Positions 1 to 12,627 of a stretch of 46,718 nt of DNA are shown here, piece after piece; position 1 is the stretch's first letter, and each line of letters starts with the position of its first letter. The position numbers were made by a program, and so were the translations under genes. Source of the DNA: an uncultured Rhodospirillales bacterium. Lineage in GTDB: Bacteria > Pseudomonadota > Alphaproteobacteria > Acetobacterales > Acetobacteraceae. The notes under the pieces are model-generated. The model was not told where the DNA came from. It did not search any database and saw only the letters and a program-made list of their open reading frames with translations. Where the stretch lies: assembly GCA_903865895.1 (NCBI GenBank), contig CAIPLM010000092.1:1-46718 (forward strand), written 5' to 3'.

Positions 1-323
<323 letters not shown>

Positions 324-348
324 CTAGCGAAGGAAACGCACTCGACCC

Positions 349-4521
<4,173 letters not shown>

Positions 4522-4651
4522 GCCTGTCCTACTGCCCCGTTCAAATCGCTACCCGCGCGCCACGCACGGCACGGAAACCACCCTCCGTCCGGGTTATCCT
4601 CGCTTCACGCCGCCTGGCCGCCGAGGCGTCAGGCTGCGGAAACGGCCAAGC

Positions 4652-4679
4652 GGGCGGAAATCCGATCGGATTTCCGCCC
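4652..4679 (-). promoter_or_regulatory. Perfect 28-nt palindrome between rplL and rpoB (attenuator-like)
   Basis: The two 14-nt halves are exact reverse complements (left half GGGCGGAAATCCGA), so the transcript can fold into a long stem with a GATC tetraloop. It lies 67 nt after the rplL stop and 131 nt before the rpoB start. E. coli has a partial terminator and an RNase III site between these same two genes, which lower rpoB expression relative to the ribosomal proteins. No T-run follows the stem here, so incomplete termination or processing fits better than full termination. Function is inferred from position and symmetry. Confidence 0.65.
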
Positions 4680-4745
4680 TGCCCGGTCTTATCCCGCGGC
4701 GATAGTCAGCCGCGCCGCGGCGTCCATGGTCCGCCGCAAGTCGTC

Positions 4746-5123
4746 TTACTTCACCTCGACCTTGGCGCCGTTATCTTCCAGCACCTTCTTGATCTTGGCG
4801 GCTTCGTCCTTGTTCACGCCTTCCTTCACGGTCTTCGGCGCGCCCTCGACGAGGTCCTTGGCTTCCTTCAGCCCGAGGCCCGTGATGGTGCGGATTTCCT
4901 TGATCACGTTGATCTTCTTGTCGCCGGCGGCGGCAAGGATCACGGTGAACTCGGTCTGCTCTTCGACCGGGGCGGCAGCAGCGGCGGCAGCCACCGGAGC
5001 GGCGGCGGCGGCCGGAGCTGCGGCGGAGACGCCCCACTTCTCTTCGAGCATCTTCGACAGTTCGGCCGCTTCCAGCACCGTCAGGGCGGAAAGCTCATCA
5101 ACAAGCCGAGAAAGATCAGCCAT
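4746..5123 (-). CDS. rplL: 50S ribosomal protein L7/L12
   Basis: This is the flexible stalk protein of the large ribosomal subunit, which recruits translation GTPases. The product has an N-terminal dimerisation helix ([23 protein letters not shown] split over residues 6-28), an Ala/Pro-rich hinge at about 33-55, and a C-terminal domain with [12 protein letters not shown] and [16 protein letters not shown]. The MADLSRL start at 5121-5123 is preferred over an ATG six bases upstream (5127-5129), because the AAAGGA ribosome-binding site is only 3 nt from the upstream ATG and 9 nt from this one. It follows rplJ, whose product anchors L7/L12 dimers on the ribosome. Confidence 0.97.
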   Translation of the reverse strand: MADLSRLVDELSALTVLEAAELSKMLEEKWGVSAAAPAAAAAPVAAAAAAAPVEEQTEFTVILAAAGDKKINVIKEIRTITGLGLKEAKDLVEGAPKTVKEGVNKDEAAKIKKVLEDNGAKVEVK

Positions 5124-5233
5124 CGTCATGTATCCTTTATATCAGTCTCTGGTCGGTTCCATGCAAGCCCGCAGGCTTGCGATTGACTGACCCGCTTGGG
5201 TCAGCCGGCGATTGGTCAGTTACGCAGCCTCGG

Positions 5234-5767
5234 TCAGGCCGCCTCGTCCTGGGGGGCCCCATGCTTGTCCGCATAGGCCGCCAGCACCCGCGCGATCTGC
5301 CCGCCCGGCGCCTGGAGAATGCCGGCGATACGAGTCGCGGGGGTCTGAATCATCCCCAGCAGGCCGGCACGCAGCACTTCAAGCGACGGCAGCTCGGACA
5401 GCGCCTTGACCCCGGATGCATCGAGCATCTGGGCTCCAAGCGCTCCACCGAGCACCACGAACTTATCGTTGGTCCTGGCGAACTCGACGGCCACCTTGGC
5501 CACAGCCACCGGATCCCGGCACCACGCAAGCGCGGTCGGTCCCTTCAGCAGCGGCGCGATGCCATCGAATCGGGTCCCATCCAGCGCGAGGGTGGCCAGC
5601 CGGTTCTTCGCGACTTTGTACGTCGCCCCAGCGGCACGCATGCGGCGACGCAGCTCCGTCACTTCGGCGACGTTGAGCCCGCTGTTGCGAGCCACGACGA
5701 CGAACGACGTTTCCGCGAATACCGCTGCCATCTCGGCGACGAATTCACGCTTCTCCGTACGGTCCAA
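5234..5767 (-). CDS. rplJ: 50S ribosomal protein L10
   Basis: L10 anchors L7/L12 dimers at the base of the ribosomal stalk. The 177-residue product starts MDRTEKREFVAEM and continues with the L10 signatures VARNSGLNVAEVTELRRRMR and YKVAKNRLA, then LLKGPTALAW. A GGAGAAGGG ribosome-binding site lies about 10 nt before the start. A 294-nt leader separates it from rplA and contains several small hairpins. In other bacteria the L10-L7/L12 complex represses its own mRNA by binding such a leader, and the same control is likely here. Confidence 0.97.
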   Translation of the reverse strand: MDRTEKREFVAEMAAVFAETSFVVVARNSGLNVAEVTELRRRMRAAGATYKVAKNRLATLALDGTRFDGIAPLLKGPTALAWCRDPVAVAKVAVEFARTNDKFVVLGGALGAQMLDASGVKALSELPSLEVLRAGLLGMIQTPATRIAGILQAPGGQIARVLAAYADKHGAPQDEAA

Positions 5768-5778
5768 AACCCTTCTCC

Positions 5779-5820
5779 GTCGGTGGCCGACTGCGGTGAA
5801 ACCGCAACCGGCCGGGTTGC
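5779..5820 (-). promoter_or_regulatory. Structured rplJ leader (candidate L10-L7/L12 autoregulatory site)
   Basis: Three short hairpins lie back to back on the minus strand just before the rplJ ribosome-binding site. The first has 6-bp arms GCAACC/GGTTGC (5815-5820 with 5804-5809). The second has 5-bp arms GCGGT/ACCGC (5801-5805 with 5793-5797). The third has 5-bp arms GTCGG/CCGAC (5787-5791 with 5779-5783). They sit where bacterial L10 leaders occur. I see the pairing potential directly. That this is the L10-binding leader is inference from position; I cannot show the kink-turn of the known family. Confidence 0.45.
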
Positions 5821-6024
5821 CCTATGGTCCGGCTCCAGGGCCGTAGCCCCTTCCCCGTCCCGGTTCGCCTGTCCATCCAACCGGAACCGCCAGCAAAGCA
5901 GGGGCGAACCCCCGAAATTCCTGGCATTCCCCGTCTCCCGTGTGCGGACCCGAAGGTCCATCAAGGCCTATGGCGACACACGGTCTCGGACAGGATCGGG
6001 GGCTCCCGCCCCCTGCCCACCCCC

Positions 6025-6040
6025 GGCCCGCGAGCGGGCC
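6025..6040 (-). other. GC-rich hairpin just downstream of rplA
   Basis: GGCCCG (6025-6030) and CGGGCC (6035-6040) pair around a 4-nt loop, 22 nt after the rplA stop on the minus strand. No T-run follows, so strong termination is unlikely. It may be a pause, a processing site or the upper part of the rplJ leader. Apart from this and the hairpins at 5779-5820, I see nothing else in the 294-nt rplA-rplJ gap. Confidence 0.4.
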
Positions 6041-6061
6041 GAAAGCGTATTCTGTTCAGCC

Positions 6062-6754
6062 TCAGGCGGTGACGGTCGCCGCGTCGACGCGAACGCCGGC
6101 GCCCATCGTCGAGCTCACGGCCACCTTCTTCACGTAGGTGCCCTTGGCGCCGGTCGGCTTGGCCTTGACGATCGCGTCTGCGAAAGCCTTGGCGTTCTCG
6201 ATCAGCTTCTCGGCCGGGAAAGAGGCCTTGCCGATGCCGGCATGCACGATGCCAGCCTTCTCGGCGCGGAACTCGACCTGACCAGCCTTGGCGGCGGTGA
6301 TGGCGCCCTTGACGTCCATCGTCACCGTGCCGAGGCGCGGGTTGGGCATCAGGCCGCGCGGGCCAAGGATCTTACCGAGACGGCCGACGAGGCCCATCAT
6401 GTCCGGCGTCGCGATGCAGCGGTCGAACTGGATGTCGCCGGCCTGGATCTTCTCGGCCAGGTCGTCGGAGCCAACCACGTCAGCGCCGGCGGCCAGGGCC
6501 TCTTCGGCCTTGGCGCCGCGGGCGAATACGCCGACGCGCAGCACCTTGCCGGTGCCGTTCGGCAGGCCGACGAGGCCGCGGACCATCTGGTCGGCGTGGC
6601 GCGGATCGATGCCGAGATTCATGCTGATTTCGATCGTCTCGTCGAACTTCGCGCGGGCGTTGCTCTTCACCAGGGCGATCGCGTCCTCAAGAGCGTAGGT
6701 CTTGTTTGCGTCCACGGCCGTAATCGCCGCAGCATGCCGCTTATTATGCGCCAT
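6062..6754 (-). CDS. rplA: 50S ribosomal protein L1
   Basis: L1 binds 23S rRNA at the mobile L1 stalk and in many bacteria represses the rplKA mRNA. The 230-residue product begins [11 protein letters not shown] and has the L1 core, including [22 protein letters not shown] and the conserved [10 protein letters not shown] segment. An open frame extends 22 codons further upstream through rplK, but the MAHNKRH start 4 nt after the rplK stop matches the family length. It is co-transcribed with rplK. Confidence 0.97.
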   Translation of the reverse strand: MAHNKRHAAAITAVDANKTYALEDAIALVKSNARAKFDETIEISMNLGIDPRHADQMVRGLVGLPNGTGKVLRVGVFARGAKAEEALAAGADVVGSDDLAEKIQAGDIQFDRCIATPDMMGLVGRLGKILGPRGLMPNPRLGTVTMDVKGAITAAKAGQVEFRAEKAGIVHAGIGKASFPAEKLIENAKAFADAIVKAKPTGAKGTYVKKVAVSSTMGAGVRVDAATVTA

Positions 6755-6758
6755 CGGA

Positions 6759-7193
6759 TCAGCCCTCCACCACGCTGAGGCCCATCGAACGGGCCGAGCC
6801 CACGAGCATGCGGACGGCACCGTCCACGTCGTTGGCGTTCATGTCCTTCATCTTGGTCGCCGCGATCTCGCGCAGCTGCGCCATCGTCACCTTGCCGACG
6901 GTCGCGCCCTTGCCCGGCGTCGTCGTGCCCTTGGTGATGCCGGCCGCCTTCTTGAGGAAGTAGGTGTTGGGCGGCGTCTTAGTGATGAAGGTGAAAGTGC
7001 GGTCACCAAAGGCGGTGATCACCACGGGGATCGGCATCCCCGGCTCCATCTGCGCGGTGAAGGCGTTGAATTCCTTCACGAAGGCCATGATGTTGAGGCC
7101 GCGCTGACCCAGCGCCGGGCCAACCGGCGGCGAGGGGTTGGCTTTGCCTGCAGGAATCTGCAGCTTGATGTAACCGACGATTTTCTTCGCCAT
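6759..7193 (-). CDS. rplK: 50S ribosomal protein L11
   Basis: L11 binds the GTPase-associated region of 23S rRNA. The 144-residue product starts [16 protein letters not shown], followed by [17 protein letters not shown] and the C-terminal [10 protein letters not shown], all diagnostic. The frame is open for 38 more codons upstream, but family length and the MAKK start fix 7193. It is the first gene of the operon here. The region upstream is occupied by a divergent dehydrogenase gene, not by secE-nusG as in many bacteria. A 12-nt GC hairpin (7210-7221) lies 16 nt before the start codon. Confidence 0.97.
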   Translation of the reverse strand: MAKKIVGYIKLQIPAGKANPSPPVGPALGQRGLNIMAFVKEFNAFTAQMEPGMPIPVVITAFGDRTFTFITKTPPNTYFLKKAAGITKGTTTPGKGATVGKVTMAQLREIAATKMKDMNANDVDGAVRMLVGSARSMGLSVVEG

Positions 7194-7390
7194 GATCCCA
7201 TTTCCCAATGCCCCGAGGGGCGGTGAACAGCGGGACCGCGGTGCAACCGACCCGCCACCCCGATCCACCGCATGGCAGAAGAGGCGGCGAAATCTCCCGC
7301 GTTCCAAGTGAGCGGCGGGGCTTACTCCACTCGCCGGCCTGAGTCAAAGTCCCACCCAACGAATCGCAGCACCCGAGGGGGAACCCAGCC

Positions 7391-8419
7391 ATGCCGAATT
7401 TCCGTATCGTGACACCGATCGCCCCAGGGGTGGAGGATCGCTTCACCGAGGAGCGTGCGGCGCTGGCGGGATCGGGTGCCGATCTCGTCATTGTGCCGGC
7501 CGCTGATTTCGGCGAGGCGGCGCGCACGGCCGACGCCATCTACCCCCGTTTCCTGCCCATCGATGCCGCGACGATCGCCACCCTCACGCGGTGCCGCCAT
7601 ATCGCCTGCGAGGGCGTCGGGGTCGATAAGATCGACGTCGCGGCGGCCACCGCTGCCGGCATCGCCGTCACCAACGTACCTCACGTATTTATAGAGGAGG
7701 TCGCCGAGCACGCGATGGCGCTGATGCTGGCCGCGCATCGCCGCGTCATCGAGCAGGATCGGCTGGTGCGCGAGGGGCGCTGGAGCGAGGGGCGGCCGGT
7801 GCTGCTGCGCATCCCCCGCATCATGGGCCTCACCCTCGGCTTCATCGGGTTCGGCCATATTCCCCGCGCCGTCGCCCTGCGCGCCCGCGCCTTCGGCCTC
7901 ACCATGCTGGCCTTTGACCCGTTCATCGAGGAGCTCGTCATGCCGCCCTACGGCGTCATCCCCTCGACATTGGAGGAGGTGCTCAGCCAGTCCGACTTCG
8001 TCTCCATGCATCTGCCCGGCTCGGCGGCCGCCACCCACAAGCTGACCGACCGGCACTTCGCCCTCATGAAATCCAGCGCCGTGTTCATCAACACCGGCCG
8101 CGGCGGCACGGTGGACGAGCCGGCGCTGATCCGTGCCCTGCAGGCGGGCCGCCTCGCGCACGCCGCGCTCGATGTGCTGGAAGTTGAACCGCCCGGCCAT
8201 AACAACCCGCTGCTCAGCATGAGCAACGTCACCCTCTCCGGCCACACCGCATCCGCCTCGGCCCGCTCCGACGACGCCCGTCGCCGCCATGCCGCGCGCG
8301 AACTCGCCCTGGTCGCCCAGGGGCGCTGGCCGACCAGCTGCGTCAATCCCGCCGTGCTCGAGGGCACCAGCCTCACCCGCTGGCAGCCGATCTCGATGGA
8401 GCGTGGCCCGAACAGCTAA
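7391..8419 (+). CDS. D-isomer-specific 2-hydroxyacid dehydrogenase family protein
   Basis: This is a predicted NAD(P)-dependent oxidoreductase of the 3-phosphoglycerate/glyoxylate reductase superfamily, 342 residues. It has a catalytic domain in two parts flanking a Rossmann fold. The catalytic triad is visible: Arg237 in NTGRGG, Glu266 in LEVEPP and His285 in SGHTAS. The nucleotide loop at 153-158 is GFGHIP, with Pro where the family usually has Gly. A strong GAGGGGGAA ribosome-binding site precedes the ATG. It is divergent from rplK. The substrate cannot be told from sequence. A second, distinct paralogue starts at 9255 beyond the intervening protease gene. Confidence 0.85.
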   Translation: MPNFRIVTPIAPGVEDRFTEERAALAGSGADLVIVPAADFGEAARTADAIYPRFLPIDAATIATLTRCRHIACEGVGVDKIDVAAATAAGIAVTNVPHVFIEEVAEHAMALMLAAHRRVIEQDRLVREGRWSEGRPVLLRIPRIMGLTLGFIGFGHIPRAVALRARAFGLTMLAFDPFIEELVMPPYGVIPSTLEEVLSQSDFVSMHLPGSAAATHKLTDRHFALMKSSAVFINTGRGGTVDEPALIRALQAGRLAHAALDVLEVEPPGHNNPLLSMSNVTLSGHTASASARSDDARRRHAARELALVAQGRWPTSCVNPAVLEGTSLTRWQPISMERGPNS

Positions 8420-8429
8420 GCCGCCGCCC

Positions 8430-9188
8430 TTAGCGATAGCAGGCGAGAAAGGCCGTCGAGGGATTGGCAATCTCGCCGACCTCGGCGGGCCGCCGATCCA
8501 CCCCGGCGCTGGAGGCGCGCCAGGGTGTGAGTCCCTGCTCGGTGAGGAAGGCCAGAGCCTCGCCGCCTTTGACCGCGAAGTTGATGTTCTGCGGGATATC
8601 ACCCCCGGTCATCTGCGCCACGCGGGCGGCGTTGAGCTTGCTGGTGACGACGCCGACCACGTTGCCATGCGCATCGAGCAGCGGGCCGCCGGAATTGCCG
8701 GGCTGCACCGGGGCGCTGATCTGGAAATGCAGCGGGTTGTCGCGCAGGCCGGAGAGCGCGCTGACGTCCCCGGTGGTCAGCGTTGGGCCGGAGGAGAGCA
8801 GGCCGGTGAGCGGGAAACCGTAGGTGATCACCTGGTCGCCGCGCCGCACCGGCGGGGTCTCGCGGAAGGAGAGCGGCGGGCCGAAGCCTTCGGGCACCGC
8901 GAGGATGGCGAGATCGCGCCGCGGATCGGTGGGGCCGATCCGGGTGGCGACCGTCTGGCCGGCGGCGTTGCGCGCGGTCATGCGGGTGCAGCCCTGCACG
9001 ACGTGAGCGTTGGTCAGCAGCCGACCGGGCGCGACCACGAAGCCGGTGCCGGTGGCGCTCGGCCTGGCGCCGGCATTGGGTGCCGGCGTGGCGCGCGGGG
9101 CCGGCGCCTCGTCCGCGCCGAGCGGCGGGGGCTTGGCGGCGGCGGCGGGGAAGGCCACAAAGGCGAGGAACAGGATCGCGCGACGCAT
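8430..9188 (-). CDS. Secreted trypsin-like serine protease (S1C/DegP-like, no PDZ)
   Basis: This is a predicted periplasmic serine endopeptidase of 252 residues. It has an N-terminal signal peptide (MRRAILFLAFVAFPAAAA) and then a Pro/Ala-rich linker. The trypsin-like domain has the complete triad: His62 in TNAHVV, Asp92 in RRDLAIL and Ser166 in PGNSGGP. No PDZ domain follows, so it is shorter than DegP/HtrA proteins. The start was chosen because the signal peptide begins there; the frame is open for about 300 more codons upstream, but those are antisense to the next gene. It converges with the dehydrogenase at 7391 and diverges from the one at 9255. Confidence 0.85.
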   Translation of the reverse strand: MRRAILFLAFVAFPAAAAKPPPLGADEAPAPRATPAPNAGARPSATGTGFVVAPGRLLTNAHVVQGCTRMTARNAAGQTVATRIGPTDPRRDLAILAVPEGFGPPLSFRETPPVRRGDQVITYGFPLTGLLSSGPTLTTGDVSALSGLRDNPLHFQISAPVQPGNSGGPLLDAHGNVVGVVTSKLNAARVAQMTGGDIPQNINFAVKGGEALAFLTEQGLTPWRASSAGVDRRPAEVGEIANPSTAFLACYR

Positions 9189-9254
9189 GGGATTCCAATT
9201 TGGCTCGGCCGGCGCGTGGATCAATGGGGCGGCACGCGCAGAAGGGGTTTCGGC

Positions 9255-10178
9255 ATGAAGGGCATGTTCATCGACGCAGGTACGGAACTCGCGGACGTCT
9301 TCCACCAGGTCGTCCTCCCCGATGATCCCGCGGTGGCATTGAACCCCGCCGGCGACGTGGCAGCGGAGGAGATCCCCGCGTTGCTGGCCGGCATGGATTT
9401 CGTGTTGAACGATCATACCCAGATGCCGACGGCAACAATGCGGCAATGCGCCGACCTGAAGCACGTCATCTTCCTCGGCACCGGCGCGCGCAGCTACATG
9501 AACCCCGAGGAACTCGCGGAACTCGGCATCACCGTGCACATCATCAAGGGCTATGGCGATACCGCGGTGGGCGAGCACGCGATCGCCCTGATGTGGGCCG
9601 CCGCGCGGGACATCGCGGTGATGGAGCGTGGCGTGCGGGCCGGTGGGTGGCCGCGCAGCGAGGGCATGCAGCTGACCGGCAAGACCATCGGCCTGCTCGG
9701 CTTCGGCGGCATCGCGGCCGAAGTGGCGCGGATTGCGCATGGCTCGGGCATGCGGGTGCTGGCGTGGAACCGCACGCCGAAGACCGCCCCCAACGTGACC
9801 TTCGTCGATCTCGACACGCTGCTGGCCGAGAGCCAGGTGCTGAGCGTGCACTTGCTGCTGAACGACGAGACCAAGGGCTTCCTCTCGGCCGAGAGGATCG
9901 CGCGGATGCGGCCAGGGGCGTTGCTGGTCAACACCGCCCGCGGCGCGGTGATCGACGAGGCGGCGATGATCGCTGCACTGCGCTCGGGCCATCTCCGCCA
10001 CGCCGCGCTCGACGTGTTCGATGTGGAGCCGCTGCCGACCGGCCATGTGCTGACGACGCTGGAGACCGTGACGCTGACCGCGCATAGCGCCTTCCGCACG
10101 CCCGAGGCCAGCGAAACGCTGCTCCGCCGCGCGCTCGACATCGCCCGCCGGGTGTCCGGGATTGCGCCGGCGGCGTGA
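9255..10178 (+). CDS. D-isomer-specific 2-hydroxyacid dehydrogenase family protein (second copy)
   Basis: This 307-residue NAD(P)-binding oxidoreductase belongs to the same superfamily as the product at 7391 but is a divergent paralogue. The Rossmann loop is GFGGIA at 149-154. The catalytic residues are Arg229 in NTARGA, Glu258 in DVEPLP and His277 in LTAHSAF. The chosen ATG has an AGAAGGGG ribosome-binding site 7 nt upstream; the open frame continues further upstream only as antisense to the protease. Substrate unknown. Confidence 0.85.
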   Translation: MKGMFIDAGTELADVFHQVVLPDDPAVALNPAGDVAAEEIPALLAGMDFVLNDHTQMPTATMRQCADLKHVIFLGTGARSYMNPEELAELGITVHIIKGYGDTAVGEHAIALMWAAARDIAVMERGVRAGGWPRSEGMQLTGKTIGLLGFGGIAAEVARIAHGSGMRVLAWNRTPKTAPNVTFVDLDTLLAESQVLSVHLLLNDETKGFLSAERIARMRPGALLVNTARGAVIDEAAMIAALRSGHLRHAALDVFDVEPLPTGHVLTTLETVTLTAHSAFRTPEASETLLRRALDIARRVSGIAPAA

Positions 10179-10298
10179 TCGTCAAATTGCGGTTAAACTG
10201 CGGGATTATAAGGGCGCCGCGCTGAATCCGGATCGGCGCCCGATTGGTCGCCGCGCGCCAGCGTGTCAGCATCGGGGCGCCGCGTGGAGGCGGCGCTG

Positions 10299-12485
10299 AT
10301 GGTGACGATTCCCGCCGGCACAGCCACATACACGCTCGCCGCGAGCGGCATCACCGCCAGCAATACCGGCACGCGCGGCGGCGTTGTGGTCTATGGCATC
10401 AAGGTCTCCGGCAGCGACGATTTGGTGATCAACACCGGCACACTGCTGGGCAGCGAGGCCGGGATCACCCTGCTCGGCGTCAACGACACGCTCAGCAACG
10501 CCGCCGGCGGATATATCCACGCGATCGGCACCGGCGGCTTCAACGGGGTGCTATTCCCGTTGACCAATCCGAATCCCGGCGTGGTGATCAATGCCGGGCT
10601 AATCGCCGCCGGTTCGGGCGGCTCGGCGGTGGTGGAGGCCCATGGTGGGAGTGTCACCAATCTGGCGGGCGGCACGCTGAGCGGATCGGGCGTCTACATC
10701 GCCAGTGCTGCGGGCACCGTGACCAATGGCGGCCTGATCACCGGTGGCAGCCGCCATGGCGGCATCGCGCTAACGGCGGGTGGCAGCGTGACCAACCTCG
10801 CCACCGGCACCATCGCAGCGGTGGCCGGCCCATATGCGATCCTGGTATCGGGCGGCGGCGGAACCATCACCAATGCCGGCACCGTCGCAGGGCGCCCGGC
10901 CATCACCCTGCCCGCCGGCTACGCCAACCGGCTGATATGGCAGCCCGGCGGGGCAGTCAGCGGTGCGGTGGATGGCGGCAACGCCCCGGGGGCATTGGAC
11001 GTCACCACGCTCGAACTGGCGTCAGCCGCCAGCGCCGGCACGCTGAGCGGGCTCGGGACGCAGTTCTTCAATATCGGCAGCATCACCGTCGATGCCGGCG
11101 CCGGATGGACGCTCGCCGGCAGCAACACGCTGACTGCCCAGGCCACGCTCGACATTGCCGGGGCGATTGGCAATGTCGGCACCCTCGTGAACGACGGGTG
11201 GATCGCCATGCATGCCGGCACGTTCGCCGCCGGGACGATCGGGGGCAGCGGCACGATCGCCTTCGGCACGGCACCGGACGAGGTCCTCGTGCTGGCGGGC
11301 GGGACCGGCAACACCATTGCCAATATGGCGGAAGGGCAGACCATCGATCTGCTCGGCCAAACCGTCACCGACCTTGCACTGCTGCCCGGCAATACGCTGC
11401 GGCTGAGCCTGTCCAACAGCGGCACGCTGGACCTCAAGCTGGACCCTAAGCAGGACTTCACCGGGCTCTTCTTCCATCACACCGCCGCGGGCGGCGATAC
11501 GCTGATTACTCAGAGCACCGTCCCCTGCTTCGCCGCCGGCACCCGCGTGTTGACCGAGGCGGGGGAGGTCGCCGTGGAGGAGCTCGCCATCGGCGATTAC
11601 GTCGCGACGCGATCCGGCGCCTTCCGCCCGATCATCTGGCTTGGCCGGCGGAGTGTAACCTGCGCACAGCATCCTTCTCCTCGCGATGTCTGGCCCATCC
11701 GCGTCGCCGCGGGAGCCTTCGCACCCAATATGCCGCGCGCGGCGCTGCGCCTGTCGCCGGACCACGCGATCATGGTGGAGGGCACGCTCATTCCCGTCCG
11801 CTACCTCGAAAACGGCACCACCATCCGCCAGGAGCCTATGCCGGCGATCACCTACTGGCATGTCGAGCTGGAAACGCATGACGTGATCCTGGCCGAAGGG
11901 CTGGAATGCGAGTCCTATCTCGACACCGGCAACCGTGGCGCCTTCGCCAATGGCGACGGGCCGGCGGACCTGCATCCGGACTTTGCGCGCCGCGTCTGGG
12001 CGGCGTCCGCCTGTGCGCCGCTGGCCACTGACGGACCGGCGCTGGCGGCCGCCCGGCTCGCCTTGCTCGACCGCGCTATCCAGCTCGGATTTGCGCCGGC
12101 ACCCCATCCCGACATCCATGTGGCCGCCGGCCAGGGGGTTCTGCTGCCGCTGAGCGCCGGCTCCCGCCACCGCTTCGTGCTCGGCGGCGATGTCGACGAG
12201 GTGCGGCTGCTGTCGGTGAGCGCGGTGCCGGCCCAGGTCGCCATCGCCGATGCCGATCATCGCCGGCTCGGCATCGCCGTGCGCGGGCTCAGCGCGGATG
12301 GCATCGCGATCCCGCTCGACGATCGGCGGCTGGGAAGCGGATGGCATCCGCCGGAAGCTGAGGCTGGGTGGCGCTGGACCGACGGCGATGCCGCCATCAT
12401 GACGGCGGGCATTGGCGAGCTCACCATCGACGTCGCGCTCGCCGCCCCTGCCTGGGTCGCACCGGCCCGGCGGCGGACGGCTTGA
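10299..12485 (+). CDS. Repeat-rich surface/secreted protein with a Hint domain
   Basis: The product is 728 residues. Residues 1-400 are low-complexity, Gly/Thr/Asn-rich irregular repeats of the type VTNGGLITGG and VTNLATGTIA, as in beta-helical autotransporter passengers. From Cys410 (CFAAGTRVLT) to about 545 there is a Hedgehog/intein (Hint) domain, with the conserved LSPDHAIMVEG, YWHVELETHD and ESYLDTGNR blocks typical of Acetobacteraceae Hint proteins. About 180 further residues follow. I see no signal peptide and no C-terminal beta-barrel, so the secretion route is unclear. The ATG at 10299 has GGAGG 8 nt upstream; an in-frame GTG at 10263 has no such site. The Hint domain suggests self-cleavage or attachment at the cysteine, by analogy with other Hint proteins. 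Confidence 0.8.
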   Translation: MVTIPAGTATYTLAASGITASNTGTRGGVVVYGIKVSGSDDLVINTGTLLGSEAGITLLGVNDTLSNAAGGYIHAIGTGGFNGVLFPLTNPNPGVVINAGLIAAGSGGSAVVEAHGGSVTNLAGGTLSGSGVYIASAAGTVTNGGLITGGSRHGGIALTAGGSVTNLATGTIAAVAGPYAILVSGGGGTITNAGTVAGRPAITLPAGYANRLIWQPGGAVSGAVDGGNAPGALDVTTLELASAASAGTLSGLGTQFFNIGSITVDAGAGWTLAGSNTLTAQATLDIAGAIGNVGTLVNDGWIAMHAGTFAAGTIGGSGTIAFGTAPDEVLVLAGGTGNTIANMAEGQTIDLLGQTVTDLALLPGNTLRLSLSNSGTLDLKLDPKQDFTGLFFHHTAAGGDTLITQSTVPCFAAGTRVLTEAGEVAVEELAIGDYVATRSGAFRPIIWLGRRSVTCAQHPSPRDVWPIRVAAGAFAPNMPRAALRLSPDHAIMVEGTLIPVRYLENGTTIRQEPMPAITYWHVELETHDVILAEGLECESYLDTGNRGAFANGDGPADLHPDFARRVWAASACAPLATDGPALAAARLALLDRAIQLGFAPAPHPDIHVAAGQGVLLPLSAGSRHRFVLGGDVDEVRLLSVSAVPAQVAIADADHRRLGIAVRGLSADGIAIPLDDRRLGSGWHPPEAEAGWRWTDGDAAIMTAGIGELTIDVALAAPAWVAPARRRTA

Positions 12486-12522
12486 CGGGCGGACACCGGA
12501 TGGGGTCAATCGCGCCACCCAG

Positions 12523-12604
12523 GCCCGCCTGGCGGAATGGTAGACGCAGCGGACTTAAAATCCGCAGTCCTATGGGCGTGCCGGTTCGAGTCCGGCGGCG
12601 GGCA
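12523..12604 (+). tRNA. tRNA-Leu (anticodon UAA)
   Basis: The acceptor arms GCCCGCC (12523-12529) and GGCGGGC (12597-12603) pair perfectly. The anticodon stem-loop has the TAA anticodon in the loop CTTAAAA. A class II long variable arm follows, and the T-arm is GCCGG-TTCGAGT-CCGGC. The discriminator base is A, as in leucine tRNAs. CCA is not encoded. It lies between the Hint-domain gene and the convergent purD. Confidence 0.96.
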
Positions 12605-12627
12605 TGGGAAATATAATCGCGAAAGGC

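Noticed and set aside
10263-10298. GTG start 12 codons upstream for the Hint-domain protein
   Set aside because: It has no Shine-Dalgarno, while the ATG at 10299 has GGAGG at 8 nt.
11022-12518. Minus-strand open frame of about 498 codons opposite the Hint-domain gene
   Set aside because: The opposite strand encodes a clear Hint domain with a good ribosome-binding site; this frame has no recognisable motif.
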